Part shown: positions 27,502-37,378 of the stretch, piece by piece | How positions within the stretch are numbered: position 1 is the stretch's first letter | Layout: each line of letters opens with the position of its first letter | From: a bacterium | GTDB taxonomy: Bacteria > Patescibacteriota > Minisyncoccia > 1-14-0-10-42-19 | Length of the DNA: 49,450 nt | NCBI GenBank assembly: GCA_030690215.1 | Contig: JAUYHD010000031.1 | Location: 1 to 49,450 of the forward strand | Reading direction: 5' to 3' | Translations under genes and position numbers: made by a program | The notes under the pieces: generated by a model | Database searches by the model: none | What the model was told of the DNA's origin: nothing | What the model saw: the letters and a program-made list of their open reading frames with translations, nothing else

Positions 27502-28203
27502 ATGAAAACATTAGAGCAATTTAAGACGGCACTTTCGTTTTTTGCCCATCCCGATGATGAGACATTAGGGGCAGGGGCAACCATAAAAAAATTACGGAGA
27601 ATGGGAGTTGATGTCCATGTGGCAATCCCGGGCACCGGGATTTATGCCCGCCGTAATGAGCATGAAAAACAAAAAATGGATGATGATCTTTTTTTGCTTC
27701 GAAAAGATTGCGCTTATGCGTTGAGTCATCTTGATATTGAACGAGATAAAATTTATCTTGGCCATTTTTCAGATAATGAGATGGATAAGCATACCCGTCT
27801 TGAACTTATTCATTGGCTTGAAGGTATCATTGAAAAAGTGAAGCCGGATGTTATTTTCACGCACCATCGGTATTGCACAAACATTGACCATCAATATTGT
27901 CATGAGGCGGCGGTTGTTGCCACAAGACCTGATATTTCGCGCCACATTACTGTTTTGGCAGGCGAGGTGCCAAGTAGTACGGGTTACCTTAAACCTACAG
28001 GGTGGGATCCGGACTTATTTATTGATGTTACGAAAGACGATATAGAGGCAAAGATCCGCTCCATGGAAGCGTATAAAGGGGAAGCGCGGCCGGATCCGCA
28101 TCCTCGCTCACCCGAAGTGTTGCGGGCTCTTGCAAAGGTCCGCGGGTCAGAGGCGGGGTTTATGTTCGCTGAGGCATTTAAGATACAGAAGTTATTCGGG
28201 TAA
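27502..28203 (+). CDS. PIG-L/LmbE-family N-deacetylase
   Basis: FFAHPDDETLGAGATIKKL; FTHHRYCTNIDHQYCHEAAVVATRP. Confidence 0.9.
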   Translation: MKTLEQFKTALSFFAHPDDETLGAGATIKKLRRMGVDVHVAIPGTGIYARRNEHEKQKMDDDLFLLRKDCAYALSHLDIERDKIYLGHFSDNEMDKHTRLELIHWLEGIIEKVKPDVIFTHHRYCTNIDHQYCHEAAVVATRPDISRHITVLAGEVPSSTGYLKPTGWDPDLFIDVTKDDIEAKIRSMEAYKGEARPDPHPRSPEVLRALAKVRGSEAGFMFAEAFKIQKLFG

Positions 28204-28214
28204 AAGCGCAGGCA

Positions 28215-29144
28215 ATGAACAAAGTGGGAATAAAAACATGGGAGGGTGATACAAAGAAGCATCGCGGCATTGTGCTCGATTCGGTGAACGGACATGATGT
28301 GATTGAGTGCGAAGCATGCGGGTTCAAACATATCATACCTATTCCTTCCGATAAGGTATTACACGATCTATACCGGGAAGAGTATTATACTGCCGAAAAG
28401 CCGCTTTATTTTAAGCGGATGGAAGAAGACTTGGATTGGTGGAATATAACATACACTATGCGCCTGGCGATATTTGAAAAATATCTGTCAAAAGATAGGC
28501 GCCAGTTGCTTGATATCGGTTCGGGCCCGGGCTACTTTTTACTTCAGGCTAAAAAAAGAGGGTGGGATGGAACAGGAATTGAGCCTTCGCGTCAGGCTTC
28601 GGCGTACAGTAAAAAGCGTGGCCTTACGATTATAGAATCATTTTTAAATAAAAATACGGCAAAAGAGCTGGGGGGGTTTGATGTTATTCATATGAGCGAG
28701 GTAATGGAACACTTGCCCGACCCGTTTTTGATGATACAGCTTTCCTATGACCTGTTGCGCCCCGGGGGGCTTGTATGCGTTGTATCGCCGAATGATTATA
28801 GCCCGCTTCAGAAATTATTGCGCAAAGACCACGCGTATAAGCCGTGGTGGGTTGTTCCTCCGCATCATATAAACTATTTTGATTTTGGGTCAATCGCGCG
28901 TTTACTGCAAAAGAACAGCTTTGATGTAATTGAAAAAATAGGCACTTTCCCCATGGAATTTTTTTTATTGGCGGGAGAAAATTATGTAGGCAATGATGTA
29001 TTGGGGCGCGCAGTACACGAAAAACGGAAAAATTTTGAAACAAATTTATATAAAAGTGACCAAAAATATTTGGAAGAATTGTACCGTTCGTTTGCTCAAA
29101 AAGGCATTGGGCGCGAGTTTATTGTTATTGGGAAGAAGAAATAA
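28215..29144 (+). CDS. class I SAM-dependent methyltransferase
   Basis: LLDIGSGPGYFLLQAKKRGWDGTGIEPS; MSEVMEHLPDPFLMI; CEACGF zinc-like N-terminus. Confidence 0.85.
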   Translation: MNKVGIKTWEGDTKKHRGIVLDSVNGHDVIECEACGFKHIIPIPSDKVLHDLYREEYYTAEKPLYFKRMEEDLDWWNITYTMRLAIFEKYLSKDRRQLLDIGSGPGYFLLQAKKRGWDGTGIEPSRQASAYSKKRGLTIIESFLNKNTAKELGGFDVIHMSEVMEHLPDPFLMIQLSYDLLRPGGLVCVVSPNDYSPLQKLLRKDHAYKPWWVVPPHHINYFDFGSIARLLQKNSFDVIEKIGTFPMEFFLLAGENYVGNDVLGRAVHEKRKNFETNLYKSDQKYLEELYRSFAQKGIGREFIVIGKKK

Positions 29145-29149
29145 TTTTT

Positions 29150-30250
29150 ATGGCTCAAGATGCGGTTATATCAATAGGTGCCGGCGCTTCCCAGCTTCCT
29201 TTGATAAAAACGGCTAAACAAATGGGCTATCGGGTTGTCGCGGTTGACAGGAATGCATCTGCCCCGGGGTTTGAATGGAGCGATGAAAAATGCATTATGA
29301 GCACCCACGACACGGTCAACGTTGTTGCCGAGTTGGGATTATTACAGGAACGGTATCGGTATAAAGGGGTGGTTGCAAGAACGGTAGGCAAGGCGCTTTT
29401 TACCGCATCAGCAGTAGCGGAGAAGTTCCGATTGCCCGGGATAGAGAAAAATGTATTGCCTTTGGTGACGGAAAAATCCGCATTACGTGAATTCTGTCAC
29501 AAGAATAATATTGTAGCGCCCCAAGGGGTAAGAATAAAAAAAGACGGGCATACCCCCGTCTTATTGCGTTTTCCCCTTGTGGTAAAGCCGGATTTTACTG
29601 TTATAGGGAAAAAGAATATTTCTATAGTGCGTGATAAGGCGTATCTTTTATCTGCGATTACTGCCGCATGTGCCGTTTCCGGGAATCAATATGCGGAAGT
29701 CGAGACGTATGTAGACGGTGCTGACGTGTCCTCTCTTTTTTTTGTTGAAGAGGGCAAAGCAACATTTCTTTATTCGTGGGATGAATTAATAGGTATAGAT
29801 GAAAAGGGGGGGATAGAAGGGTTGGGGATCAGCGTGCCTTCCATGACCGCACAAAGCGGAGTTGAAGAGAAAATAAAAAACATAATGGGAAATATTGTTT
29901 CACATTTTCCAAAGATGACGGCATTCCTTATTCTTTCCTGCAGAGTTGGCAAAAAAGGAGAATCTTATGTTATTGAACTGCATGCTGATCTTGGAGGCGA
30001 GCAGGTTATGGACCGGTTGATTCCGAAGGCGACTCGTGGTATAAATTATTTTGCAGAAATAATACGCGCGCTTACGCGTTCTGGGCATCCGGTTAAAAAT
30101 CTTGTGTGCGCGCCATCTCTTTTATTTCTTCCTTCAGGAGAGATAATCCAGCAGGAAAGCGTTGAAAAAAACTTTGACCGTTTTGCCGCGCTTATTCGGG
30201 CTCGTGGGGGAAAAATACGTCAAATTCCTCATTACATGTTGTTTTCATGA
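29150..30250 (+). CDS. ATP-grasp domain protein
   Basis: AVISIGAGASQLPLIKTAKQMGYRVVAVDRN; FPLVVKPDFTVIGKKNIS; VIELHADLGGEQVMDRLIP. Confidence 0.78.
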   Translation: MAQDAVISIGAGASQLPLIKTAKQMGYRVVAVDRNASAPGFEWSDEKCIMSTHDTVNVVAELGLLQERYRYKGVVARTVGKALFTASAVAEKFRLPGIEKNVLPLVTEKSALREFCHKNNIVAPQGVRIKKDGHTPVLLRFPLVVKPDFTVIGKKNISIVRDKAYLLSAITAACAVSGNQYAEVETYVDGADVSSLFFVEEGKATFLYSWDELIGIDEKGGIEGLGISVPSMTAQSGVEEKIKNIMGNIVSHFPKMTAFLILSCRVGKKGESYVIELHADLGGEQVMDRLIPKATRGINYFAEIIRALTRSGHPVKNLVCAPSLLFLPSGEIIQQESVEKNFDRFAALIRARGGKIRQIPHYMLFS

Positions 30251-30277
30251 CTCAAACGCTTTTATTTGTTGAATAAT

Positions 30278-31555
30278 ATGCAAAAAGCAATTTATATAAT
30301 TGGCGCGGGGCTGCTTGGTAAGCGCATGATAGATTGGGCGCGCGAAGCGGGCGCTGCAGTAATCGTTACGGATAAAAATGAATGTGCGCCGGGATTTTCG
30401 CGGGCAGACGCTCATGCGGTGATAGATGGAACTGATAAGAAGGGGCATCTCGCGTTTGTAAAAAAATTAGAAAAGATATATCAGATCGCAGGTGTGTATT
30501 GTGGGAATGAATTTGGCGCATGGACTGTGTATGAGCTTTCGCGTGCGTTGGGGTTGGAGATGAATACAAAAGATGCGATTCATGCAACGCTTGATAAAAC
30601 TGTAATGAAGAAGATGTGGGAAGAGGCACATATTTTTACGCCAATGCTTTTGGATGCAAAGAGCGCCTCGCAGCATGAGATGATTATCGTAAAGCCCGCG
30701 GTCGGTTCGGGAAGCAGGGGGGTGAGCGTTGTGAGTGGCAATGAGGTAGAGAGTGCGGTAGTATACGCACGAAACGCGGTGCCAGAAAACAGTGAAGTTG
30801 TCATTGAGGAATATGTGGAGGGGCGGCATATTGATGCAAACGGCGTATGGCTTGGCGGTACGTTTTATCCGTGCGGAGTCCTTGAGCGTTTTTTTACACC
30901 TCTACCCGACCGTTTGCCGATGGGAGGGTATGACCCCGCGAACATTCCGGAAGAAGAGAAGAATATCGTCTATGAGTTACTAAAAAAATCTTCCCGCGCG
31001 CTCGGCATTACATTCGGTCCGGTAAAAGGGGATTTTATACGAAAACCGAATGGAGAGTATGTGGTACTTGAAGTGGCGTTCCGTTTTCATGGGGATGTAA
31101 GTTCGGTAAATAATTTACCGTTCGGTTCAAATATAAATCCTCTGAAATTTTATTTTCATTATATAATGACGGGAGATATTCATCTGTCATATATAAAGCC
31201 GGAAAAATCGCGGTACGCAATGTGGCGGGTGATATGCGCACCGCCAGGAATAGTAAAAGAAATCCCTGACACCAAGCGCGGCGCAGATGAATATATTATC
31301 AGCGTATGGCTCAATGAGAGATGTGCGCGTGAAATTCCGCGATATAGGAATAACGCCTATATTCCGGGACTTATATGCGCGTATGGAGATACAAAACAAG
31401 GAGCGGAAAATGCTTTAAAGCGATATTTTGAAGGCAATGCGTATTCGGTTATTTTCAACGAGAAAGAAAAAGAATGGTATCGTAACCTTGGGGGCGCTCT
31501 TCGCGCGCATAATTTTTCTTTACAAGCCTGCGGGTATGATGAGAGTGTACTATAG
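30278..31555 (+). CDS. ATP-grasp domain protein
   Basis: IVKPAVGSGSRGVSVVSG; VVIEEYVEGRHIDANGVW; VVLEVAFRFHGDVSS. Confidence 0.85.
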   Translation: MQKAIYIIGAGLLGKRMIDWAREAGAAVIVTDKNECAPGFSRADAHAVIDGTDKKGHLAFVKKLEKIYQIAGVYCGNEFGAWTVYELSRALGLEMNTKDAIHATLDKTVMKKMWEEAHIFTPMLLDAKSASQHEMIIVKPAVGSGSRGVSVVSGNEVESAVVYARNAVPENSEVVIEEYVEGRHIDANGVWLGGTFYPCGVLERFFTPLPDRLPMGGYDPANIPEEEKNIVYELLKKSSRALGITFGPVKGDFIRKPNGEYVVLEVAFRFHGDVSSVNNLPFGSNINPLKFYFHYIMTGDIHLSYIKPEKSRYAMWRVICAPPGIVKEIPDTKRGADEYIISVWLNERCAREIPRYRNNAYIPGLICAYGDTKQGAENALKRYFEGNAYSVIFNEKEKEWYRNLGGALRAHNFSLQACGYDESVL

Positions 31556-31599
31556 TTCAGAGTATCATTGATGATTACAGAAATCACAGTGCATTGTAT

Positions 31600-32826
31600 A
31601 TGAAAAAAAATATACGTCCCAAAAAAATTTTAATATTAGGCGCAGGGATCGAGCAGTCTATTGTTATTAGGCTTGCAAAGAAGCTGGGTTATTTTGTTAT
31701 AGCCGCTGATGCAAATCCTCACGCGATTGGATTGAAATATGCCGATAAGAAGGTAGTTGTCGATATTAAAGACGCCAAAAAACTTATTTCTATAGGTAAA
31801 AAATATAATATTGATGGGGTAATGACGCATGGAGTAGAAGTTCCGGTTGCTGTTGCTCGCGTTGCTCAAGCGCTTGGTCTCCCAGGACTCAATCCTATAG
31901 TTGCAGATAGAGCTACTGACAAATTTAAAAGGATATCTTGTTTCCAAAAAAAGGGCATAGTATGTCCTCGATTTGAAATTGCGCGTACTCGTAAAGAGGC
32001 TTTATCAAAGAGCGGGCAGATAGGGTTTCCCCTTGTTATAAAGCCCGTAGATAATTCTGGTGCGAGAGGAGTTAAAAAAATTAATTCTTTTGAAGAGCTT
32101 GAAAATGGTTTTGCTGAGGCGCGGCTTTATTCAAGCGGGCCTGTGTTATTGGAAGAATTTCTTGAGGGAGATGAAATAAGCACAGAATCGATTATTGTTC
32201 ATAATAAGATTTTTACTACAGGGTTTGGTGATCGTAATTATTCGCGCCAATCAGAATTTCAACCATATTTTGTGGAAGACGGGCATCACGTTCCATCGTT
32301 GCTAGACGAAAATAAAAAAAAGGAAGCAATTACTATTGTCGAAAAAGCAATAAAGGCGTTAGGAATTAATTGGGGCGTTGCGAAAGGAGATGTGTTGGTG
32401 AATAAAAATGGGGTGTATGTGCTGGAAATGGCTGCCCGGACAAGCGGCGGGTGGTTTGCCGCTGGGACTGTTCCTTTCGCTACGGGGGTAAATATTTTAA
32501 AGCCGCTTTTACAGATGAGCGTAGGAGATGCGGTAGATGAGAATGAACTTTCCCCTACATTTCAAAAAGCTGCCTGTCAAAGATATATTATACCTACCAA
32601 GGATGGAGAATTTGTAAAATTGCACGGCATAGAGAGAGCAAAGAAAATGCCGGGGATAAAAATGTTTGATGTGTTTAACATCCCTCCGAGGGGCGCGGCT
32701 ATGAGGAGAGCGACTCATAATGGAGAACGATTTGCGCATTGTATTGCTGAAGGAAAGAATATAAGAGAAGCTACAATGAGATGCGAAAAAGCGATATCTA
32801 AAATTAGTATTATTTTAAAAAAATAA
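31600..32826 (+). CDS. ATP-grasp domain protein (PurK/carbamoyl-phosphate-synthase-like fold)
   Basis: FPLVIKPVDNSGARGVKKI; LLEEFLEGDEISTESII; YVLEMAARTSGGW. Confidence 0.88.
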   Translation: MKKNIRPKKILILGAGIEQSIVIRLAKKLGYFVIAADANPHAIGLKYADKKVVVDIKDAKKLISIGKKYNIDGVMTHGVEVPVAVARVAQALGLPGLNPIVADRATDKFKRISCFQKKGIVCPRFEIARTRKEALSKSGQIGFPLVIKPVDNSGARGVKKINSFEELENGFAEARLYSSGPVLLEEFLEGDEISTESIIVHNKIFTTGFGDRNYSRQSEFQPYFVEDGHHVPSLLDENKKKEAITIVEKAIKALGINWGVAKGDVLVNKNGVYVLEMAARTSGGWFAAGTVPFATGVNILKPLLQMSVGDAVDENELSPTFQKAACQRYIIPTKDGEFVKLHGIERAKKMPGIKMFDVFNIPPRGAAMRRATHNGERFAHCIAEGKNIREATMRCEKAISKISIILKK

Positions 32827-34020
32827 ATGAGCGCGAAAATTAACGTATTAATTATTGGCGCCGGTCATTATGCTGCCGGAACTACCGGAAGGAAGCGCGC
32901 CACAGATAAAGATTTCGGAGTGTTACTGCCGGCAGTATTTGAATTACGGAGACAGGGGATGGTTGATAAAATATTTTTAGCTGCCAGAGATGGTGATAAG
33001 ATTTCTCATTTACAATCGAAGTTAACAGTACTTGCCCAAGAGTATGGCTGGGATATTCATGCGCAATTTTTTCCCGGTAAGGGTCAGGTTGATGAAAAGG
33101 CGTATAGAAAAGCTTTAGCAGTTTTACCAAAACCCGGAGCGGTGTTAATCGCGACACCTGATGTTTTGCATAAAGAAATGATGCTTGCTGCTATTGAGTA
33201 TGGCCATCATTTTATGGTAGTAAAGCCGGCGGTAACAAAGGTTAAAGATGTAAAAGAAATAATAATAAAATTAAAAAAGAAGAAACTTGTAGGAATGGTG
33301 GATTATCATAAAGTATATGATGATGCCAATTTAATAATTAAGGATCAATATCAAAAGGGAGTATACGGTGATATCCAGCATGTCTATACTCAAATTACGC
33401 AACGAAGAGACATGCTTGAGATATTTAAATGGCTGAGTAAAGAGAATAACGTTAATCACTATCTTAATAGCCATTATATACATTTGGTTCATTTTATAAC
33501 GAAAGCTAAGCCCGTACGAGTGAGGGCGATGGCTCAATTTGGCGTGGCTCGCGATCAATACCGCGTTCATACCGCTGATCTTATCCAAACGCAGGTCGAA
33601 TGGAAGTCGAGCGGGGGGAAGAGTTTTGTTTCTTATCATCTTGCGGGTTGGTCTGACCCAAGTGAAACTCCAGCAATGACGTATCAAGAGATTCATATCA
33701 TTGGGACAAAGGGGAGGACAGATTCTGATCAACGGAATCGTGGTTTTGAAAATATTTTTGTTGATACCGGCAACGCTATTGTGAATCCATATTTTTTTTA
33801 TTTACATAAGGGTGTAGATGGAAAAATTGATTTAGCGGGTAAATACGGTTTCAAATCAATTAAAACTTTTTTTGAAACTGTACAGAAAGTAATTGATGGG
33901 CAGAATCCTTCTGAGTTTGATACAATGATGCCAACCGTGCGGGGATCTCTTATTGTGACAAAAATATTGGAGGCAGCAGATAAAAGTTTGAAAAATGATT
34001 CAAAAATAATACGAATGTAG
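32827..34020 (+). CDS. Gfo/Idh/MocA-family oxidoreductase
   Basis: INVLIIGAGHYAAGTTG, AVLIATPDVLHKEMMLAAIEYGHHFMVVKPAVTKV. Confidence 0.8.
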   Translation: MSAKINVLIIGAGHYAAGTTGRKRATDKDFGVLLPAVFELRRQGMVDKIFLAARDGDKISHLQSKLTVLAQEYGWDIHAQFFPGKGQVDEKAYRKALAVLPKPGAVLIATPDVLHKEMMLAAIEYGHHFMVVKPAVTKVKDVKEIIIKLKKKKLVGMVDYHKVYDDANLIIKDQYQKGVYGDIQHVYTQITQRRDMLEIFKWLSKENNVNHYLNSHYIHLVHFITKAKPVRVRAMAQFGVARDQYRVHTADLIQTQVEWKSSGGKSFVSYHLAGWSDPSETPAMTYQEIHIIGTKGRTDSDQRNRGFENIFVDTGNAIVNPYFFYLHKGVDGKIDLAGKYGFKSIKTFFETVQKVIDGQNPSEFDTMMPTVRGSLIVTKILEAADKSLKNDSKIIRM

Positions 34021-34159
34021 TGTTATGCCAAAATCATATTTTTATACGATTCTTCATTTACACAGTGCGCACCCTTCTGTCTCAAGAAGCGAGCGGATGA
34101 AAATTATTATGGGGTTGTTATTGCGTGAGAGCGTATTTTAATCTATTCATGTCGCTATA

Positions 34160-34930
34160 ATGTCCAATAAACATCAAAAATTTGGGGTAGCAACTCGTTT
34201 TTACGGACTTACGAAGGGTGACGTAAAACGTCTTTCTATGTGGGTAGATGCAGCACTCGAGATTGCCTCCTCAGAGAATGTGTATGTGGCTTTGCACACA
34301 GAGGAAGATCGCGCGGGAAGCAATGATTTTATGCGTAAGCATTATCCACAGGTTACTGCGTTCCCCGTAACTCCATGGGGTAGGGTGGTCCAGGCGCCCA
34401 ATGCGCTTCTTCTTAAGAGCGCTGAACAGGGAGTTAGCCGACTTTTGTTTGTGAGTACCGAGTATCTGGTGAATCGATCTCTCATGGCACTGCTTCAGTC
34501 CTATTGTGATGCGGATACGCTTGTTGTTGGGGCACGCTTGCCTAGTCATGATTTTAAGGCATCGGAGGGGGGCAGCGTTTTAGTTGAAAAAGCAAACGGA
34601 CTTCAAATTCCCTGGAATACTTTTGCTTTATGGTCAATAGAACATCTTATACACACGGGATTTGTGCTTACGGCTGATTCGTCCAGTAATTCCGATAACG
34701 CGGGGATGGAAGAGATGGGAACTATTGCAGCACAACAAATATTGTGGCCCAAAAACGCGCTTGCAAAATTAGTTAATCCGGCCGAGGGAGATCTGGTTCG
34801 TAATATTTATGGTTGGAATGTTAAGCGCCACGAGCGATATATGAATAACTTGGTATCGAAAAATACCCGCGCCTCCTCCCAGCTTGAACGCCTTTTACTT
34901 CCTAGCCCGAGCGTATATCATGTTGGTTGA
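34160..34930 (+). CDS. conserved-looking hypothetical protein
   Basis: 256-aa uninterrupted ORF in gene order; no family recognised. Confidence 0.6.
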   Translation: MSNKHQKFGVATRFYGLTKGDVKRLSMWVDAALEIASSENVYVALHTEEDRAGSNDFMRKHYPQVTAFPVTPWGRVVQAPNALLLKSAEQGVSRLLFVSTEYLVNRSLMALLQSYCDADTLVVGARLPSHDFKASEGGSVLVEKANGLQIPWNTFALWSIEHLIHTGFVLTADSSSNSDNAGMEEMGTIAAQQILWPKNALAKLVNPAEGDLVRNIYGWNVKRHERYMNNLVSKNTRASSQLERLLLPSPSVYHVG

Positions 34931-34972
34931 AAAAGTAATCAGTAATTAGAAATTAGTAATGAGGAATTCAGA

Positions 34973-35142
34973 ATGAAGCATAAGACAATAAGAATTGGCA
35001 ATCGAATAGTTGGTATGGGCATGCCCACATACATTATTTTTAGGTTGCAAGTACGCATGCGAATGATTGGAATCTTGCCAGAGAATATATAGATCGGGCG
35101 GTTGATGCGGGGGCAGATGCGGTTAAATTTATTTTGAAATAG
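34973..35142 (+). pseudogene. decayed NeuB-like N-acylneuraminate synthase fragment
   Basis: MKHKTIRIGNRIVGMGMPTYIIF then, in a shifted frame, STHANDWNLAREYIDRAVDAGADAVKFILK*, matching the NeuB N-terminus. Confidence 0.85.
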
Positions 35143-35155
35143 TGGTTGATTTTTG

Positions 35156-36550
35156 TTAGTTTCCCGACGGCTTCTCCACAATCTTTTTAATCGCATCCGC
35201 TGTTCGCCTCCAGCTCATGCCGTCGGTGAATTGTAAAAATCTGTCCACCAATATTTCCCTTCCTTTCTGATGCAGAGAAGGATTTTTAATATACGCGTTA
35301 ATTGCGTGTTTTAATTCTTCCGCATTTGACGCAACCGTAATACCCCCCGATTTAATGAATTCTTTCGGAGTTTCATACTCAAGAGCAACCTCCGCGCCTT
35401 TCGGGAACACGATGCTTACTATGGGAGTATTAAAAATGGATGCCTCAAGCGTTGTGGTTGAAAAACAATTTACTACAACGTCGCTGTATTTCATTGTTTC
35501 GGTAAGGTTTTTTCGGTCCTCGCCATCCATCTCGGTTTTTATTTTTTTTGTTGGCGCTTTTGAATCAGAGATGATTTCTTTTCCTGCTTTCTCAATGCAT
35601 ACGCCAGGCATACCAAGATACTCTTTATAGGGTTCTAGAATGTCTACGGGGTGGATCCGTATAAGAATGTTCGGGTCTCCTATGAGTTCTCCATTTTTCT
35701 TCAGCCGCATAAATTCATCGATAAATTCTTTACGCCATGGGAATGCGCGCGGAGTAGAGGTCGCGTGCATGATTGTTTTTTTATTTGGATCAAGATTTTT
35801 TGAAAGCAGAAAATCATTGCGGCTTCGCAGCGCATTTTCTCTTTCATTTTGAATGTAGTGGTCAAAACGCACACATCCGGTGACAAAAATAGCATGGTCG
35901 GGATACCCTAGAAATTTCTCGGTATCTTGTTTCATATCAGCGCTCCACGCTGTTATATAGTTTGTTTTTCTGAGGAACTTCCCTTGGTTAAAGGGATTAT
36001 CAAAGCTCATATAAATAGCGGCAGTCGGCAGGCTCATTTTTTTTGCGCTTAACACTAGTTCTGCTTCAAATGGCACAAACCCCGGCGTCATGGTAACCAT
36101 AAGTGACGGAGAATATTTTTTTACGAGACTTTGGAACTGTTCTGTCGGGGTAATAAAAAATATTTCTAATGCGGTAAAAAATCCCGGAGTAGGGAACCAT
36201 GAGGGGAATATAGTTCCTATGCGTGTGAGTGTTCGTTTAACAAAAGGAAGCGTTTGCCTGTTGTAATACCAGTCTTTTGTTGCGGCAAAAGAGTCGTATG
36301 TCCGTATAAGCGCATATCGGAGAGTGTTAAAGAGATCTATCGTATTTTTGTTTTTTGCAATATACGGAGCGTATATTACATTTGGATGGATAAAATAATT
36401 TCTTTTTTTTGCGGTGGCCTCATCTACGTCGGGAGAAAGCACTACTACGCTATAGAGTTTTGCAAGCTCTTGAATTGTTTCTCCGCGCAAAATATCTGAA
36501 TAATATCTTAAATTATCCATTGTGAGAAAGATTGATTTTGTTTTTTTCAT
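35156..36550 (-). CDS. GT-B-like surface polysaccharide protein (paralogue B)
   Basis: MKKTKSIFLTMDNLRYYSDILRGETIQELAKLYSVVVL; DVVVNCFSTTTLEASIFNTPIVSIVFPKG; close paralogue of 19820-21250. Confidence 0.6.
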   Translation of the reverse strand: MKKTKSIFLTMDNLRYYSDILRGETIQELAKLYSVVVLSPDVDEATAKKRNYFIHPNVIYAPYIAKNKNTIDLFNTLRYALIRTYDSFAATKDWYYNRQTLPFVKRTLTRIGTIFPSWFPTPGFFTALEIFFITPTEQFQSLVKKYSPSLMVTMTPGFVPFEAELVLSAKKMSLPTAAIYMSFDNPFNQGKFLRKTNYITAWSADMKQDTEKFLGYPDHAIFVTGCVRFDHYIQNERENALRSRNDFLLSKNLDPNKKTIMHATSTPRAFPWRKEFIDEFMRLKKNGELIGDPNILIRIHPVDILEPYKEYLGMPGVCIEKAGKEIISDSKAPTKKIKTEMDGEDRKNLTETMKYSDVVVNCFSTTTLEASIFNTPIVSIVFPKGAEVALEYETPKEFIKSGGITVASNAEELKHAINAYIKNPSLHQKGREILVDRFLQFTDGMSWRRTADAIKKIVEKPSGN

Positions 36551-36587
36551 ACAATTATTTTTCTATAAATCGGGCATTTTGTCAATT

Positions 36588-36616
36588 TTGACTAATTAGC
36601 GCATATGTTTTAATGT
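36588..36616 (+). promoter_or_regulatory. duplicated promoter TTGACT-N17-TAATGT
   Basis: Same layout as 21289-21317. Confidence 0.55.
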
Positions 36617-36624
36617 AAGTTATT

Positions 36625-36732
36625 ATGTCTTTATTTTTAGCCGACAAAACGGTGCTAGTGACCGGTAGCGCGGATGCTTTTGGGTGTGCTTTTATTTTGC
36701 GTCTTCTTTCTTCCTCGGGTGCAAAAAAATAA
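36625..36732 (+). pseudogene. truncated pseB copy
   Basis: MSLFLADKTVLVTGSADAFGCAFILRLLSSSGAKK* parallels MSEFLANKTILVTGGTGTFGRAFISRLLSSSGAKKII at 21324; stop created by a shortened A-run. Confidence 0.9.
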
Positions 36733-36799
36733 TTTTGTTTCGGAGCCGCATCGCTCTTATAAATGTGGCTCAAGTCCAAAAAACCTTTAAAAATACCAT

Positions 36800-37378
36800 A
36801 TGAAAAAAAATAATATATTTGAGCATAATAGTAGGTTTTTGGAGTCTTTCGAGAGAGAGCATGTAGGCAAGCTCAAGGCATGGAGGAACGATCAAATGGC
36901 AGTTTTGCGCCAGTATGCGCCGCTTACCGACGAAGATCAAAAACGCTGGTTTCGTTTTATGAAAGGAGATAAAAACCAAATTTTATTTTCCTTGCATGCG
37001 CGTGAGGGGAAAAAGCAAAAATATATTGGTTATTGCGGTATTACGAATGTTGATTATAAAAATAAACGAGGGGAGATTTCTTTTATTGTAGACTCGCGGC
37101 GCGTAGCAAATCGCACGGTCTATCGGGATGATTTTATAGCCGTTCTCACCATGCTTACGAGGTACGCTTTCCAAGAATTAAATTTGCATAAGCTGTTTAC
37201 TGATACGTTTGAATTCCGTAAAGATCATATAAAAATTCTGGAGATTTTTGGCCTGCGTAAAGAAGGAACTCTCCGTCAGCACTATTTCGGCAAGGGAAAA
37301 TATTTTAATTCCTTTATCCATTCCATTCTCAAGGACGAATGGGTGCGTATTCAAAAAAAATATGAATCTAAAAAATAA
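36800..37378 (+). CDS. GNAT acetyltransferase (PseH-like candidate)
   Basis: YIGYCGITNVDYKNKRGEISFIVD; HKLFTDTFEFRKDHIKILEIFGLRKEGTLRQHYFGKGKY. Confidence 0.75.
   Translation: MKKNNIFEHNSRFLESFEREHVGKLKAWRNDQMAVLRQYAPLTDEDQKRWFRFMKGDKNQILFSLHAREGKKQKYIGYCGITNVDYKNKRGEISFIVDSRRVANRTVYRDDFIAVLTMLTRYAFQELNLHKLFTDTFEFRKDHIKILEIFGLRKEGTLRQHYFGKGKYFNSFIHSILKDEWVRIQKKYESKK

Noticed and set aside
34024-34141. Small ORF MPKSYFYTILHLHSAHPSVSRSERMKIIMGLLLRESVF
   Set aside because: 38 codons, no motif, could be chance or a decayed remnant; not enough support
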